A DNA stretch of 64,000 nucleotides from an uncultured bacterium (lineage in GTDB: Bacteria; Pseudomonadota; Alphaproteobacteria; Sphingomonadales; Sphingomonadaceae). The notes under the pieces were generated by a model. It saw nothing but the letters and a program-made list of their open reading frames with translations. It ran no database searches and was not told the origin of the DNA. Positions 9,977-17,301 of the stretch are shown piece after piece. The position numbers and the translations under genes are program-made. Numbering within the stretch: position 1 is the stretch's first letter; every line of letters starts with the position of its first letter. Location of the stretch: NCBI GenBank assembly GCA_942636505.2, contig CALOGB020000056.1, positions 558,001-622,000 of the forward strand, given 5' to 3'.

Positions 9977-10121
9977 GGTTCACGCGGAGACGCGGAGAAG
10001 GTTCTTGTATGACGGGGTGGCTCAGGCGGGGGACTGTTTTGCCCTCCTTCCGAAGACGTTTGGAGGTGCTTCGTTTTCCCTAAGCGCAACACCTCCGCGT
10101 CTCCGCGTCTCCGCGCGAACC
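9977..10121. repeat. 21-bp inverted repeat, related to the preceding element
   Basis: The left arm 9977-9997 (ggttcacgcggagacgcgga + g) pairs with 10101-10121 over 20 of 21 bases. The spacer is about 103 nt. Both the arm motif and the geometry parallel the perfect repeat 170 nt to the left, so the two are probably diverged copies of one type of element. Confidence 0.75.
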
Positions 10122-10437
10122 AATTCTTCGGCAGCGCTGGAGATTGACGGCGAGATGTTCGCGCAGAGGCGCGGAGATTGGGCGTTCGGACCGAGGGCGC
10201 GCTTGTGGGTCGGATCGCGGGATCGTCGACCAGACGCTTGAAGGGGCTGGTTGGGTGTTCGAAAACCTGGCCGTTTTTCCGACAGCCCAATGCATGTAGC
10301 TTAATTTGCCGAACAGATCCCGTCGCTGTTGTCCTCCGGAGGGGCAACTGGGCCTGGGGGCCTAGCTGTCACCTTTCCCGAGCAACCAAAAACCAAGACC
10401 GGCCTGCGTCTCGATGACCCAGATCGCTCCCGGCAGC

Positions 10438-11112
10438 TCAGTCGTAGCGGCGTAGGATGCCGGAGAGTTTGCCTTGGACGCGGACTTGGGCGGGGGCGTA
10501 GCGTTGGGGGTCGTAGGCGCGGTTTGCCGGGTCGAGGCGGACCATCGCGCCTTCGCGACGGAAGTATTTTAGGGTGGCTTCACTGTCTTCGATCAGGGCC
10601 ACGACGATCTCTCCGTCTCGCGCCGTTTCGGTGCGGCGGATCAGGGCGTAGTCGCCGTCTAGGATGCCGGCTTCGACCATCGAGTCGCCCGAAACTTCGA
10701 GGGCGTAGTGTTCGCCGGTGCCGAGGAGTGCGGCCGGTACGGCAAGCATGGTGCTGCCTTCGAACGCTTCGATCGGGACGCCAGCGGCGATGCGGCCGTG
10801 GAGGGGGATCTCGATGACGTCGTTGGCCGGTTGCGGCGTCGCGGCGGCGGGGGCTGCCTTGACGTTCGACGGCTTGGACGGCGTCTTCTTTTCCGCACGC
10901 TCGGGCATCCGCAGCACTTCGAGTGCGCGCGCGCGGTTCGGCAGGCGGCGGATGAAGTTGCGCTCCTCGAGCGCGCTGATCAGACGGTGGACCCCCGACT
11001 TCGACTTGAGGTCGAGAGCGTCCTTCATCTCCTCGAACGACGGCGAGACGCCGGTATCGTTGAGGCGATCGTTGATGAAGCAGACGAGTTCGTGCTGCTT
11101 GCGCGTGAGCAT
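10438..11112 (-). CDS. lexA: SOS repressor LexA
   Basis: LexA represses DNA-damage genes and cleaves itself when RecA is activated. The 224-residue protein has an N-terminal winged helix (about 1-70, [13 protein letters not shown] start with the [14 protein letters not shown] recognition region), an Ala/Pro/Lys-rich linker (70-98), and the S24 protease domain. The cleavage site is Ala110-Gly111 (RIAAGVP), the nucleophile is Ser144 (SGDSM) and the general base is Lys182 (ATLKYF). The ATG has a GGAG 8 nt upstream. Two overlapping SOS boxes and a promoter lie immediately upstream, so the gene is self-regulated. It lies downstream of moeA on the same strand but has its own promoter. Confidence 0.97.
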   Translation of the reverse strand: MLTRKQHELVCFINDRLNDTGVSPSFEEMKDALDLKSKSGVHRLISALEERNFIRRLPNRARALEVLRMPERAEKKTPSKPSNVKAAPAAATPQPANDVIEIPLHGRIAAGVPIEAFEGSTMLAVPAALLGTGEHYALEVSGDSMVEAGILDGDYALIRRTETARDGEIVVALIEDSEATLKYFRREGAMVRLDPANRAYDPQRYAPAQVRVQGKLSGILRRYD

Positions 11113-11128
11113 GGCGGTTCTCCGTCCG

Positions 11129-11154
11129 GAACAGACTGGGAACTTCTATGGAAC
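11129..11154 (-). promoter_or_regulatory. Two overlapping LexA boxes (GTTC-N7-GTTC twice)
   Basis: On the minus strand GTTC occurs three times with exact 11-bp spacing (complement of gaac at 11151-11154, 11140-11143 and 11129-11132). This makes two overlapping copies of the alphaproteobacterial SOS box GTTC-N7-GTTC, sharing the middle half-site. They lie 17-42 nt upstream of the lexA start codon and overlap the predicted -10 element, as expected for autorepression. Confidence 0.9.
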
Positions 11155-11171
11155 ATAATTAACGCCGTCAA
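11143..11171 (-). promoter_or_regulatory. Predicted lexA promoter
   Basis: On the minus strand TTGACG (complement of 11166-11171) is followed after 17 nt by TAGAAG (complement of 11143-11148), a fair sigma-70-type match. The -10 element lies inside the upstream LexA box, so bound repressor would block RNA polymerase. Confidence 0.55.
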
Positions 11172-11180
11172 GCGCTCGCT

Positions 11181-12362
11181 TCACGCGATCACGAGGATTT
11201 CCGCCGATTCGCCTGTCTTTGCGACGGGCGCGTTGCCGGGGCGGACGATCAGGCAGGTCGAACGGGCGAGCGTGAGCAGCATCGAACTGTCCTGGATCGT
11301 CGAGGCATAGGCTTTGCCGTCGCGGAGTTCGGCACGGAGATAGTCGGTGCGGGCGTTGTTCGCTGGGAGGTCTTCGCCTAGCAGCGCGTGGGTCGATTGG
11401 GGAAGCGGGTCGCGCGCACCGGCCATGTGCGCGACGACGGGTTTGACGAACAACGTCGCGGTGACGAACGCGGAGACCGGGTTGCCGGGAAGGCCGAGCA
11501 CCATCATCTCGCCGATCCGGCCGGCCATCATCGGCTTGCCGGGGCGCAGCGCGATCCGCCAGAAGTCGATGGTACCGCCGGCCGCTTCGATCGCCGGGCG
11601 GACGAGGTCGTGGTCGCCTACCGATGCGCCGCCGGTGGTAACTAGGAGGTCTGCCTGGACGCTGGCGAAGGCTTCGCGGAGGACTTCGAGATTGTCGGGC
11701 AGGATGCCGAGGTCGATGATGTCGACCGGCATGTCGGCGAGCATCGCAGCGAGCATGATGCCGTTCGATTCGGGGAGCGCGACGCCGTCGGTGGTCGACC
11801 CTGGGGGGACGAGTTCGTCGCCGGTGGCGGCGACGGCGACGCGGACGCGACGGTTGACGGTGAGGCTCCCGTGGCCGCCGGTTGCGGCAACGGCGATGCG
11901 CGCGGGGCTGAGGCGGTCGCCGGCGGCGATCAGGCGGGTGCCGGTCGAGAAGTCGAGGCCCTTGCGGCGGGTGTTGCGGCCGAGCGTCGGGGGGCCTTCG
12001 CCGGCCAGGATCAGGGTCTCGCCGTCTCGCTCGGCTTCTTCTTGGACCATCACCGTGTCGGCGCCTTCGGGCATGGCGGCTCCGGTGAAGATGCGGGTGG
12101 CCTCGTTGGAGGCGACGTGGCCTGCGAAGGGGCGGCCGGCGGCGCTTTCGCCGATGACTTTCCAGGGGCCGGGGAGGTCGGCGTAGCGGATCGCATAGCC
12201 GTCCATCGCGGAGAGGTCTGCGGCGGGCTGCGTGCGGCGGGCGAGGATGTCCTCGGCGGCCCAGCGGCCGGCGGCTTCGCGTAGCGTCACGGTCTCGTGG
12301 CCGACGCGGGGCGCCATGGTGAAGAGGCGGGTCTGGGCTTCGGCGACAGGGACTAGGGTCAT
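11181..12362 (-). CDS. moeA: Molybdopterin molybdenumtransferase MoeA
   Basis: MoeA inserts molybdate into adenylylated molybdopterin in the last step of molybdenum cofactor synthesis. The chosen ATG at 12362 gives 393 residues, the usual size. An open extension back to 12878 consists of repeat sequence and is not coding. Landmarks are the N-terminal LSAMDGYAIR segment, the IFTGAAMPEGADTVMVQEE region, the central MoCF-binding segment TTGGASVGDHD and the C-terminal LPGNPVSAFVTATLFV. It lies downstream of moaC on the same strand, but the plus-strand TonB-like gene and a repeat-rich region separate them. lexA follows after 68 nt. Confidence 0.96.
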   Translation of the reverse strand: MTLVPVAEAQTRLFTMAPRVGHETVTLREAAGRWAAEDILARRTQPAADLSAMDGYAIRYADLPGPWKVIGESAAGRPFAGHVASNEATRIFTGAAMPEGADTVMVQEEAERDGETLILAGEGPPTLGRNTRRKGLDFSTGTRLIAAGDRLSPARIAVAATGGHGSLTVNRRVRVAVAATGDELVPPGSTTDGVALPESNGIMLAAMLADMPVDIIDLGILPDNLEVLREAFASVQADLLVTTGGASVGDHDLVRPAIEAAGGTIDFWRIALRPGKPMMAGRIGEMMVLGLPGNPVSAFVTATLFVKPVVAHMAGARDPLPQSTHALLGEDLPANNARTDYLRAELRDGKAYASTIQDSSMLLTLARSTCLIVRPGNAPVAKTGESAEILVIA

Positions 12363-12600
12363 GCGTAAGGCTCTGTTTCTGGGCGGCTCTCCTGCTGGAA
12401 GTGCAGGAAGTTCACACGCTGGGAGACATTTGGCGGGTGCGGTTCTGGGGGTCAGGTTTGGAACGGTCTCGTCCGGTAGAAGGTCCGGCGGGAGGGGAGT
12501 TTTGGCGTGTCTGGCGCTTTGCCATGGGTTTGGGACGTAGGACAGGTGTTGTTGGGGTTTCGGAGGGCGGCGGGGCGGTCCGGCGCGGCTGGTGCACCCT

Positions 12601-12656
12601 TGTTCTCCCGCGAAGGCGGGAGTCCAGTCTGGGTCCCCGCCTTCGCGGGGAAACAT
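12601..12656. repeat. 56-bp palindromic element, family A
   Basis: This copy differs at only one position from the element at 17230-17285 and has the same orientation. It contains a self-complementary CCCGCGAAGGCGGG core and a second CCCCGCCTTCGCGGGG core, so it can fold as two adjacent hairpins or one large one. This copy lies in a divergent promoter region, which is unusual for the set. Confidence 0.85.
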
Positions 12657-12695
12657 GGGTTTGGCGGAGCGGTCGCTACGGATTACTTCGGCTTT

Positions 12696-12727
12696 CCCAA
12701 CTGGGCCCCGGCCTTCGCCGGGGTGGT
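12696..12727. repeat. Solo half-element, family B
   Basis: The segment cccaactgggccccggcctt... matches the right arm of the complete family B elements at 28455-28557, 38864-38966 and 48361-48466. The left arm is missing here. The CCCCGGCCTTCGCCGGGG core can still fold on its own. Confidence 0.7.
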
Positions 12728-12864
12728 GCTGATAGTGTTCCGCTGTTTTCTCCGCGGCCCGACAAGGAGTTCGGGCTAGTCGGCATCGTCTTCTCCAAAC
12801 GCTCGGCCAGCGCCGGTTCATCCTGAACGGGGCTTTGTTTGGGGGAAAGAGACACCAGATCAGC

Positions 12865-13608
12865 ATGATGACACGCAATCAGCCTCGGGCGAGAGACAGG
12901 ATCGGGGCGGCGGTGGGTGCTGTCCTGTTGCCGGGGGTGCTTGGCTATGCACTGCTCAATGGGCTGGTGGTGCCGATGCCGGCGGCGGTGACCGATGCGT
13001 TGAAGGTGTTCGATGCGGCGCCGCCTCCGCCACCGCCGCCCGAGGAGAAGGTGAAGCCTCGGCCGTCGCTTAGTCGCAAGCCGGAGGGGGCTGCGTCGCC
13101 GCCTAATTTGAAGTCGAAGGCTACCGAGGTGGTGGCGCCGCCTCCGGTGGTTCCGATCGTCGTGCCACCGCCGCCCGTCGTGGTTGCGGAGAAGGCGGGG
13201 GTGGGGGCGCAGGCTACGGCGGGGGCTTCGGATATCCGCGGGCCGGGCACGGGGAGTGGCGGAGTCGGGAATGGCACCGGGAGTGGGGGATATGGCGACG
13301 GCGATGGCGGCGGGGGCGAGGAGACGCCGCCGGAGTGGCGTAGCGGGCGGTTGCGGGATTCGGACTATCCGCGGGAAGCCGCCGAGACTGGGATTCGGGG
13401 GCGGGTATTTGTGCGGTACTTGGTCGAAACCAATGGGCGGGTGTCGGGATGCCGCGTGACCCGGTCGAGCGGGAGCCGGGTGCTGGATAATTTGACGTGC
13501 CGGCTGATCGAGCAGCGGTTTCGGTATGATCCGTCGCTCGATGCTGCGGGCCGGCCGGTCGAGTCTACGATCGTGGAAAGCCACGACTGGTCGATGGATG
13601 GGGATTAA
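12865..13608 (+). CDS. TonB-family energy transducer-like protein
   Basis: The chosen ATG at 12865 gives 247 residues. A short cytoplasmic N-terminus is followed by one TM segment (about residues 13-36), a periplasmic proline-rich stretch with a run of seven prolines and PPPPV motifs, a Gly-rich linker (about 120-150), and a TonB C-terminal domain (SDYPREAAETGIRGRVFVRY onward). TonB proteins transmit proton-motive force to outer-membrane receptors. No exbB or exbD is nearby, and the gene sits on the opposite strand between moaC and moeA, so it looks like an insertion into a molybdopterin cluster. The two Cys residues in the C-terminal domain could form a disulfide. Confidence 0.8.
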   Translation: MMTRNQPRARDRIGAAVGAVLLPGVLGYALLNGLVVPMPAAVTDALKVFDAAPPPPPPPEEKVKPRPSLSRKPEGAASPPNLKSKATEVVAPPPVVPIVVPPPPVVVAEKAGVGAQATAGASDIRGPGTGSGGVGNGTGSGGYGDGDGGGGEETPPEWRSGRLRDSDYPREAAETGIRGRVFVRYLVETNGRVSGCRVTRSSGSRVLDNLTCRLIEQRFRYDPSLDAAGRPVESTIVESHDWSMDGD

Positions 13609-13669
13609 AGTCCCAAGTTAGGCGCGCTCTGCTTGGCTTGCCCTTACCCTCGCCGCCTTTGGCGTCTTT

Positions 13670-13699
13670 CCCTCTCCCCGTTGGGGAGAGGGTTTTGTT
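13670..13699. terminator. Bidirectional hairpin terminator
   Basis: The arms ccctctcccc (13670-13679) and ggggagaggg (13683-13692) pair perfectly around a 3-nt loop and are followed by TTTTGTTTT. It lies between the convergent TonB-like gene and moaC and could stop transcription from the plus strand. The hairpin sequence resembles the ends of the repeat at 59451-59542. Confidence 0.75.
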
Positions 13700-14167
13700 T
13701 TACGCGGTCCAGTTGCCGGATTTGCCGCCGCTCTTGGCGCGGACGCGGATGTCGGTGAGGACCATCGTCTTGTCGATCGCTTTGGCCATGTCGTAGATCG
13801 TCAGGAGTGTGACCGTAGCAGCCGTCAGGGCTTCCATTTCGACGCCGGTCTTGCCTTCGGTCGAGGCGGTGGCGGTGGCGGTTACGCCGGTTTCGTCGAC
13901 GACGAGGTCGATCTCCACCTTCGTGAGCGGGAGCGGGTGGCAGAGGGGGATGAGGTCGCTGGTGCGCTTGGCGGCCATGATGCCGGCGACGCGCGCGACG
14001 GCGAGGACGTCGCCCTTTTTCGCGGTGCCGGCGCCGATCGCCGCGGCGGCTTCGGCGGACATGGTGATGCGGCCGGAGGCGATGGCTTCGCGCGCGGTGA
14101 CCGCCTTACCGCCGACGTCGACCATTCTTGCCGCGCCGGCTTCGTCGATGTGGGTGAGGCCCGTCAC
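13700..14167 (-). CDS. moaC: Cyclic pyranopterin monophosphate synthase MoaC
   Basis: MoaC converts the MoaA product into cyclic pyranopterin monophosphate, an early molybdenum cofactor step. The 155-residue length is typical. Conserved segments are MVDVGGK near the N-terminus, the [18 protein letters not shown] region, and [27 protein letters not shown] with the catalytic Lys and Asp area. The start is a GTG that overlaps the trpC stop codon (GTGA), so moaC is translationally coupled to the tryptophan genes. moeA is the next gene on this strand, beyond the TonB-like insertion. Confidence 0.97.
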   Translation of the reverse strand: MTGLTHIDEAGAARMVDVGGKAVTAREAIASGRITMSAEAAAAIGAGTAKKGDVLAVARVAGIMAAKRTSDLIPLCHPLPLTKVEIDLVVDETGVTATATASTEGKTGVEMEALTAATVTLLTIYDMAKAIDKTMVLTDIRVRAKSGGKSGNWTA

Positions 14168-14940
14168 CCGACGAGCGCCCGGGTGGCCGCTTCGACGTCG
14201 TCCTGGCGCATGAGCGCTTCGCCGATCAGGAAACAGTGGATGTCGTGTTCGGCCATCGCATCGAGTTCGGCGCGCGTCGTCAGGCCGCTCTCGGCGACGA
14301 AGGTGCAGTCCTTGGGGGCCTTGCCGACGAGGTCGTAGGTGCGCTGGAAGTCAACCGAGAAGTCGCGCAGGTCGCGGTTGTTGACGCCGATCAGGCGCGA
14401 CTTGAGCCTCAGTGCGCGCTCCATCTCGTGTGCGTCGTGGACCTCGACCAGCACGTCCATGCCGCATTCGAGCGCGGAGGCTTCGATCTCGGCCATCTGG
14501 ATGTCGTCGAGCGCGGCGACGATGATCAGGATGCAGTCCGCGCCGATCGCGCGTGCTTCGGTCGACTGCCACGGGTCGACCATGAAGTCTTTCCGCAGGA
14601 CGGGGATCGAGACGGCGTCGCGGGCCGCGGTCAGATAGGCGTCGGAGCCCTGGAACCACTTTTCGTCGGTCAGGACCGACAGGCAGGCGGCGCCCCCGGC
14701 TTCATAGGCGCGAGCGTGGGCTACGGGATCGAAATCGGCGCGGATCAGGCCTTTCGACGGACTCGCTTTCTTCACCTCGGCGACCAGCGCGTAGCCGGTC
14801 TTTGCGTCGAGCGCGGCGCGGAAGCCGCGAGGCTTCGACATGCGGGCGATGCCGGCGTCGATGTCGGCGAGCGAGGTCGTGGCCTTGCGCGCAGCGACTT
14901 CGGCGCGCTTGGTCTCGAGGATACGGTCGAGCATGGTCAT
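14164..14940 (-). CDS. trpC: Indole-3-glycerol phosphate synthase
   Basis: TrpC closes the indole ring in tryptophan synthesis. The 258-residue single-domain TIM-barrel protein shows [13 protein letters not shown] at the N-terminus, [20 protein letters not shown] (catalytic Lys), the [13 protein letters not shown] loop, [24 protein letters not shown] and FVAESGL. It is 1 nt downstream of trpD and overlaps moaC by 4 nt. No trpF fusion is present. A second in-frame ATG two codons later is also possible. Confidence 0.97.
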   Translation of the reverse strand: MTMLDRILETKRAEVAARKATTSLADIDAGIARMSKPRGFRAALDAKTGYALVAEVKKASPSKGLIRADFDPVAHARAYEAGGAACLSVLTDEKWFQGSDAYLTAARDAVSIPVLRKDFMVDPWQSTEARAIGADCILIIVAALDDIQMAEIEASALECGMDVLVEVHDAHEMERALRLKSRLIGVNNRDLRDFSVDFQRTYDLVGKAPKDCTFVAESGLTTRAELDAMAEHDIHCFLIGEALMRQDDVEAATRALVG

Positions 14941-14941
14941 G

Positions 14942-15934
14942 TCAGTAGGCGATCCAGCGGGCGAGCAGCGCGTCGGCGCTGCCGGTGTCGAGGGCGGCGG
15001 CAGCCTTGGCCGCGCCGTCGACGAGAGTGGGGACGGTACCGGCGACCATCAAGGCGGCGGCGGCGTTGAGCAGGACGGCGTCGCGGTAAGCGCCGGCCTC
15101 GCCCTTGAGCAGGCGGCGGAGCGCGTCGGCGTTGTGGTGTGCGTCGCCGCCGCGGATGTCGGTGATCGCGTGGCGCGTGAGGCCGGCGTCTTCGGGGGCG
15201 ACTTTGGCGGGCAGCGTTACGGTGCCGACCGAGGCGACGATGCTGGGGCCGGCGCCCGATAGTTCGTCGAGGCCTTCTTCGCCCGAGACCACGAGCGCGG
15301 CATCGGTGCCGAGTTGTTCGAGTGCTTCGGCGTAGAGCGACACATAGTCGGGGCGGGCGATGCCGATGAGCTGGCGGGTGGTGCCGGCCGGGTTGGCGAG
15401 CGGTCCCATCAGGTTGAAGATCGTGCGGCGGCCGATGCGCTGGCGGATCGGGGTGATGCGCTTCATCGCCGGGTGGTGGTTGGCGGCGAACAGGAAGGCG
15501 ATGCCGATTTCGTTGAGGCTCGCCTCCGCGGTGGCGCCGGCGCGGTCCATGTCGAGGCCGAGGACTTCGAGCGTGTCGGCGGCGCCGGCTTTGCTGGAGG
15601 CGGCGCGGTTGCCGTGCTTGGCGACGGGGACGCCGCACGCGGCGACGACCAGCGCGACGGCTGTCGAGACGTTCAAGGTGTGGTGGCCGTCGCCGCCGGT
15701 GCCGCAGACGTCGATCGCGCCGGCGGGCGCGTCGATCGGGATCATCCGGTTGCGGAGCGCGCGTGCGGCTTCGGCGATCTCGATACTGGTTTCGCCGCGG
15801 GTCGCGAGATCGGTGAGGAAGGTGGCGATCGCGTCGTCGCTCGCGCGGGCGTCGAGGATGTCGGCGAAGGCTTCTCGGGCGGATTCGCGGGAGAGGGGGG
15901 AGCTGGGGTCTGGGAGAACGGTGGTCGTGGTCAC
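14942..15934 (-). CDS. trpD: Anthranilate phosphoribosyltransferase
   Basis: TrpD joins anthranilate to PRPP. The chosen GTG at 15934 overlaps the trpG stop (GTGA) and gives 330 residues, the normal size. The longer upstream open frame is a shadow of trpG. Signature segments are [20 protein letters not shown] (PRPP loop), [21 protein letters not shown], the [11 protein letters not shown] loop and the GEEGLDEL region. The ribosome binding site GGAG, 6 nt before the GTG, lies within the palindromic element at 15936-16041. Transcribed with trpG, trpC and moaC. Confidence 0.96.
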   Translation of the reverse strand: MTTTTVLPDPSSPLSRESAREAFADILDARASDDAIATFLTDLATRGETSIEIAEAARALRNRMIPIDAPAGAIDVCGTGGDGHHTLNVSTAVALVVAACGVPVAKHGNRAASSKAGAADTLEVLGLDMDRAGATAEASLNEIGIAFLFAANHHPAMKRITPIRQRIGRRTIFNLMGPLANPAGTTRQLIGIARPDYVSLYAEALEQLGTDAALVVSGEEGLDELSGAGPSIVASVGTVTLPAKVAPEDAGLTRHAITDIRGGDAHHNADALRRLLKGEAGAYRDAVLLNAAAALMVAGTVPTLVDGAAKAAAALDTGSADALLARWIAY

Positions 15935-16614
15935 ATTCCCCTCCCGTTTGCGGGAGGGGTCAGGGGAGGGGCTTCCTGTCCAGCCGCGGTCGTGGGTGCG
16001 GCGCGGCCCTCCCCCGACCCCTCCCGCAGGCGGGAGGGGAGTTTGTGGGGGATGTTCGCCATCTTGAGGAAGTTCGCGAGCATTTCGTGGCCATGTTCGG
16101 TAGCGATGCTTTCCGGGTGGAACTGCACGCCGTGGATAGGCAGCGTCTTGTGGCGGAAGCCCATGACCGTGCCGTCCTGCGCGGTTGCGTTCACCACCAG
16201 CGTGTCGGGGACCGCGTTGACGATCAGCGAGTGGTAGCGCGTGGCGATGAACGGCGAGGGCAGGCCGGCGTAGAGCCCGGTATCGTCGTGGACGACGGGC
16301 GAGGTCTTGCCGTGCATCAAGCCGCCGCGCTCGACCTTGCCGCCGAAATGCTGGCCGATCGCCTGGTGGCCGAGGCACACGCCGAGCAGTGGCTTGCCGG
16401 CGTCCGCGCAGGCGGCGACCAAGTCGAGGCTTACGCCCGCCTCGGTCGGCGTGCAGGGGCCGGGGGAAATGAGGAACGCGTCCGCGCCCGACGACAGAGC
16501 CTGCCCGGCGGAGATCGCATCGTTGCGGACGACTTCGACCTCGGCACCGAGTTCCATCAGGTAATGGACCAGGTTCCAAGTGAAGCTGTCGTAATTGTCG
16601 ACGACGAGGATCAT
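15931..16614 (-). CDS. trpG: Anthranilate synthase glutamine amidotransferase subunit
   Basis: TrpG supplies ammonia from glutamine to TrpE and may also serve PabB. It is a class I amidotransferase with [18 protein letters not shown] at the N-terminus, the [17 protein letters not shown] nucleophile elbow, and the C-terminal [15 protein letters not shown] carrying His and Glu of the triad. The protein is 227 residues, about 36 longer than usual. The extra tail after [10 protein letters not shown] is encoded entirely by the palindromic repeat at 15936-16041 and is rich in Arg, Gly and Pro. The stop overlaps the trpD start. Confidence 0.96.
   Translation of the reverse strand: MILVVDNYDSFTWNLVHYLMELGAEVEVVRNDAISAGQALSSGADAFLISPGPCTPTEAGVSLDLVAACADAGKPLLGVCLGHQAIGQHFGGKVERGGLMHGKTSPVVHDDTGLYAGLPSPFIATRYHSLIVNAVPDTLVVNATAQDGTVMGFRHKTLPIHGVQFHPESIATEHGHEMLANFLKMANIPHKLPSRLREGSGEGRAAPTTAAGQEAPPLTPPANGRGM
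15936..16041. repeat. Palindromic element, family D, inside trpG
   Basis: Two arms, 15936-15971 and 16007-16041, each contain a CTCCCG...CGGGAG hairpin and are inverted with respect to each other. The same arrangement occurs in the intergenic elements at 32378-32490 and 51814-51918. Here the element encodes the TrpG C-terminal tail and carries the trpD ribosome binding site. Confidence 0.85.
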
Positions 16615-16798
16615 GGCGCCGCCATAGCCGATGCGGGGCGCGGTGCAACAGCGCTCGCCCGGGACGGTTCAGCGCTAATTGTCCTTGGCAAGGTCGCGAA
16701 CGGCGATGGCGGTTCCTATATCGCCCGGGCAGGCGACCATCATTCAGTGCGGAGCAATGCTGCATGACGGACGTTATTCGCTCAAAGGAGCCTGATCC

Positions 16799-17203
16799 AT
16801 GTTTCGTACCGCCGTCCTCGCCGCACTGATCGCATTCCCCGCCATGGCGTACGCGCAGGAGGCGCAGGTGGACACGCCGCCGCAGCGCATCCGCAGCGTG
16901 ACGCTGACCGGGGATCAGGCGTGCCCGAAGTCGACGGCGGGTGAAGTCGTGGTGTGTTCGACGCTCGACCAGCCGTATCGCATCCCGAAGCAGTTGCGCG
17001 ACGACAAGCCGATCGCCGCGCAGAACCAGAGCTGGGTCAATCGAGCGGCGTCGATGGATCAGCTCGGGCGCGTTGCCGGCGGGTTGCCTGATACATGCTC
17101 GGCGGTCGGGACCGGTGGCCAGTCGGGGTGCTTCCTGGCGCGGAACAATGCCTATGCCCAGGAGCGTCGTGCGCCGGCTAGCGAGACGAATACGACCCCG
17201 TAA
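16799..17203 (+). CDS. Small secreted protein, function unknown
   Basis: This 134-residue protein has a clear Sec signal peptide (MFRTAVLAALIAFPAMAYAQ, cleavage near residue 20). The mature part contains four Cys residues (ACPKS, VVCST, DTCSA, GCFL), compatible with two disulfides in the periplasm. A strong AAAGGAG precedes the ATG. It lies on the plus strand between trpG and trpE, which are both on the minus strand, so it interrupts what would otherwise be a contiguous trpEGDC cluster. I do not recognise a functional family. Confidence 0.8.
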   Translation: MFRTAVLAALIAFPAMAYAQEAQVDTPPQRIRSVTLTGDQACPKSTAGEVVVCSTLDQPYRIPKQLRDDKPIAAQNQSWVNRAASMDQLGRVAGGLPDTCSAVGTGGQSGCFLARNNAYAQERRAPASETNTTP

Positions 17204-17229
17204 GCAAAACATGTTAGGGCAAAAGATCT

Positions 17230-17285
17230 TGTTCTCCCGCGAAGGCGGGAGCCCAGTCTGGGTCCCCGCCTTCGCGGGGAAACAT
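17230..17285. repeat. 56-bp palindromic element, family A
   Basis: Differs at one of 56 positions from 12601-12656. It lies between the convergent small secreted protein gene and trpE, 17 nt before the trpE stop, and could act as a bidirectional terminator. Confidence 0.85.
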
Positions 17286-17301
17286 TCTCTCTAACGCCGG
17301 A

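Larger units (their letters stand above)
9778..10437. other. Gene-free region carrying two related inverted repeats
   Basis: This 660-nt region separates the convergent comEC and lexA genes. It contains two inverted-repeat pairs (annotated separately) built from the same GCG-AAG-GCG / GCG-GAG-ACG type motif, plus a third weaker single copy near 10155-10175. Short open frames here are made mainly of the repeats and do not look like genes. No terminator with a clear T-run was found. Confidence 0.55.
12363..12864. other. Divergent intergenic region with palindromic elements
   Basis: The 500-nt region lies between the divergent moeA and TonB-like genes and must hold their promoters. It contains one complete 56-bp element (12601-12656), a solo half of a second element type (12696-12727), and G-rich sequence before them. 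A GGGGGAAAGAG run at 12841-12851 may be the ribosome binding site of the TonB-like gene. No gene is evident. Confidence 0.5.

Noticed and set aside
9918..10241. Small protein gene in the comEC-lexA gap
   Set aside because: The frame is formed largely by the inverted repeats, with no ribosome binding site or recognisable protein.
12363..12878. N-terminal extension of moeA
   Set aside because: The extension is made of palindromic repeat sequence, has no similarity to MoeA, and the ATG at 12362 gives the standard length.
15935..17212. A longer trpD frame reaching back through trpG
   Set aside because: It is the shadow of trpG and its leader. The real trpD start overlaps the trpG stop and has a ribosome binding site.
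12601..17285. CRISPR-like array from repeated 56-bp units
   Set aside because: Copies are kilobases apart, palindromic and without regular spacers, and no cas gene is present.
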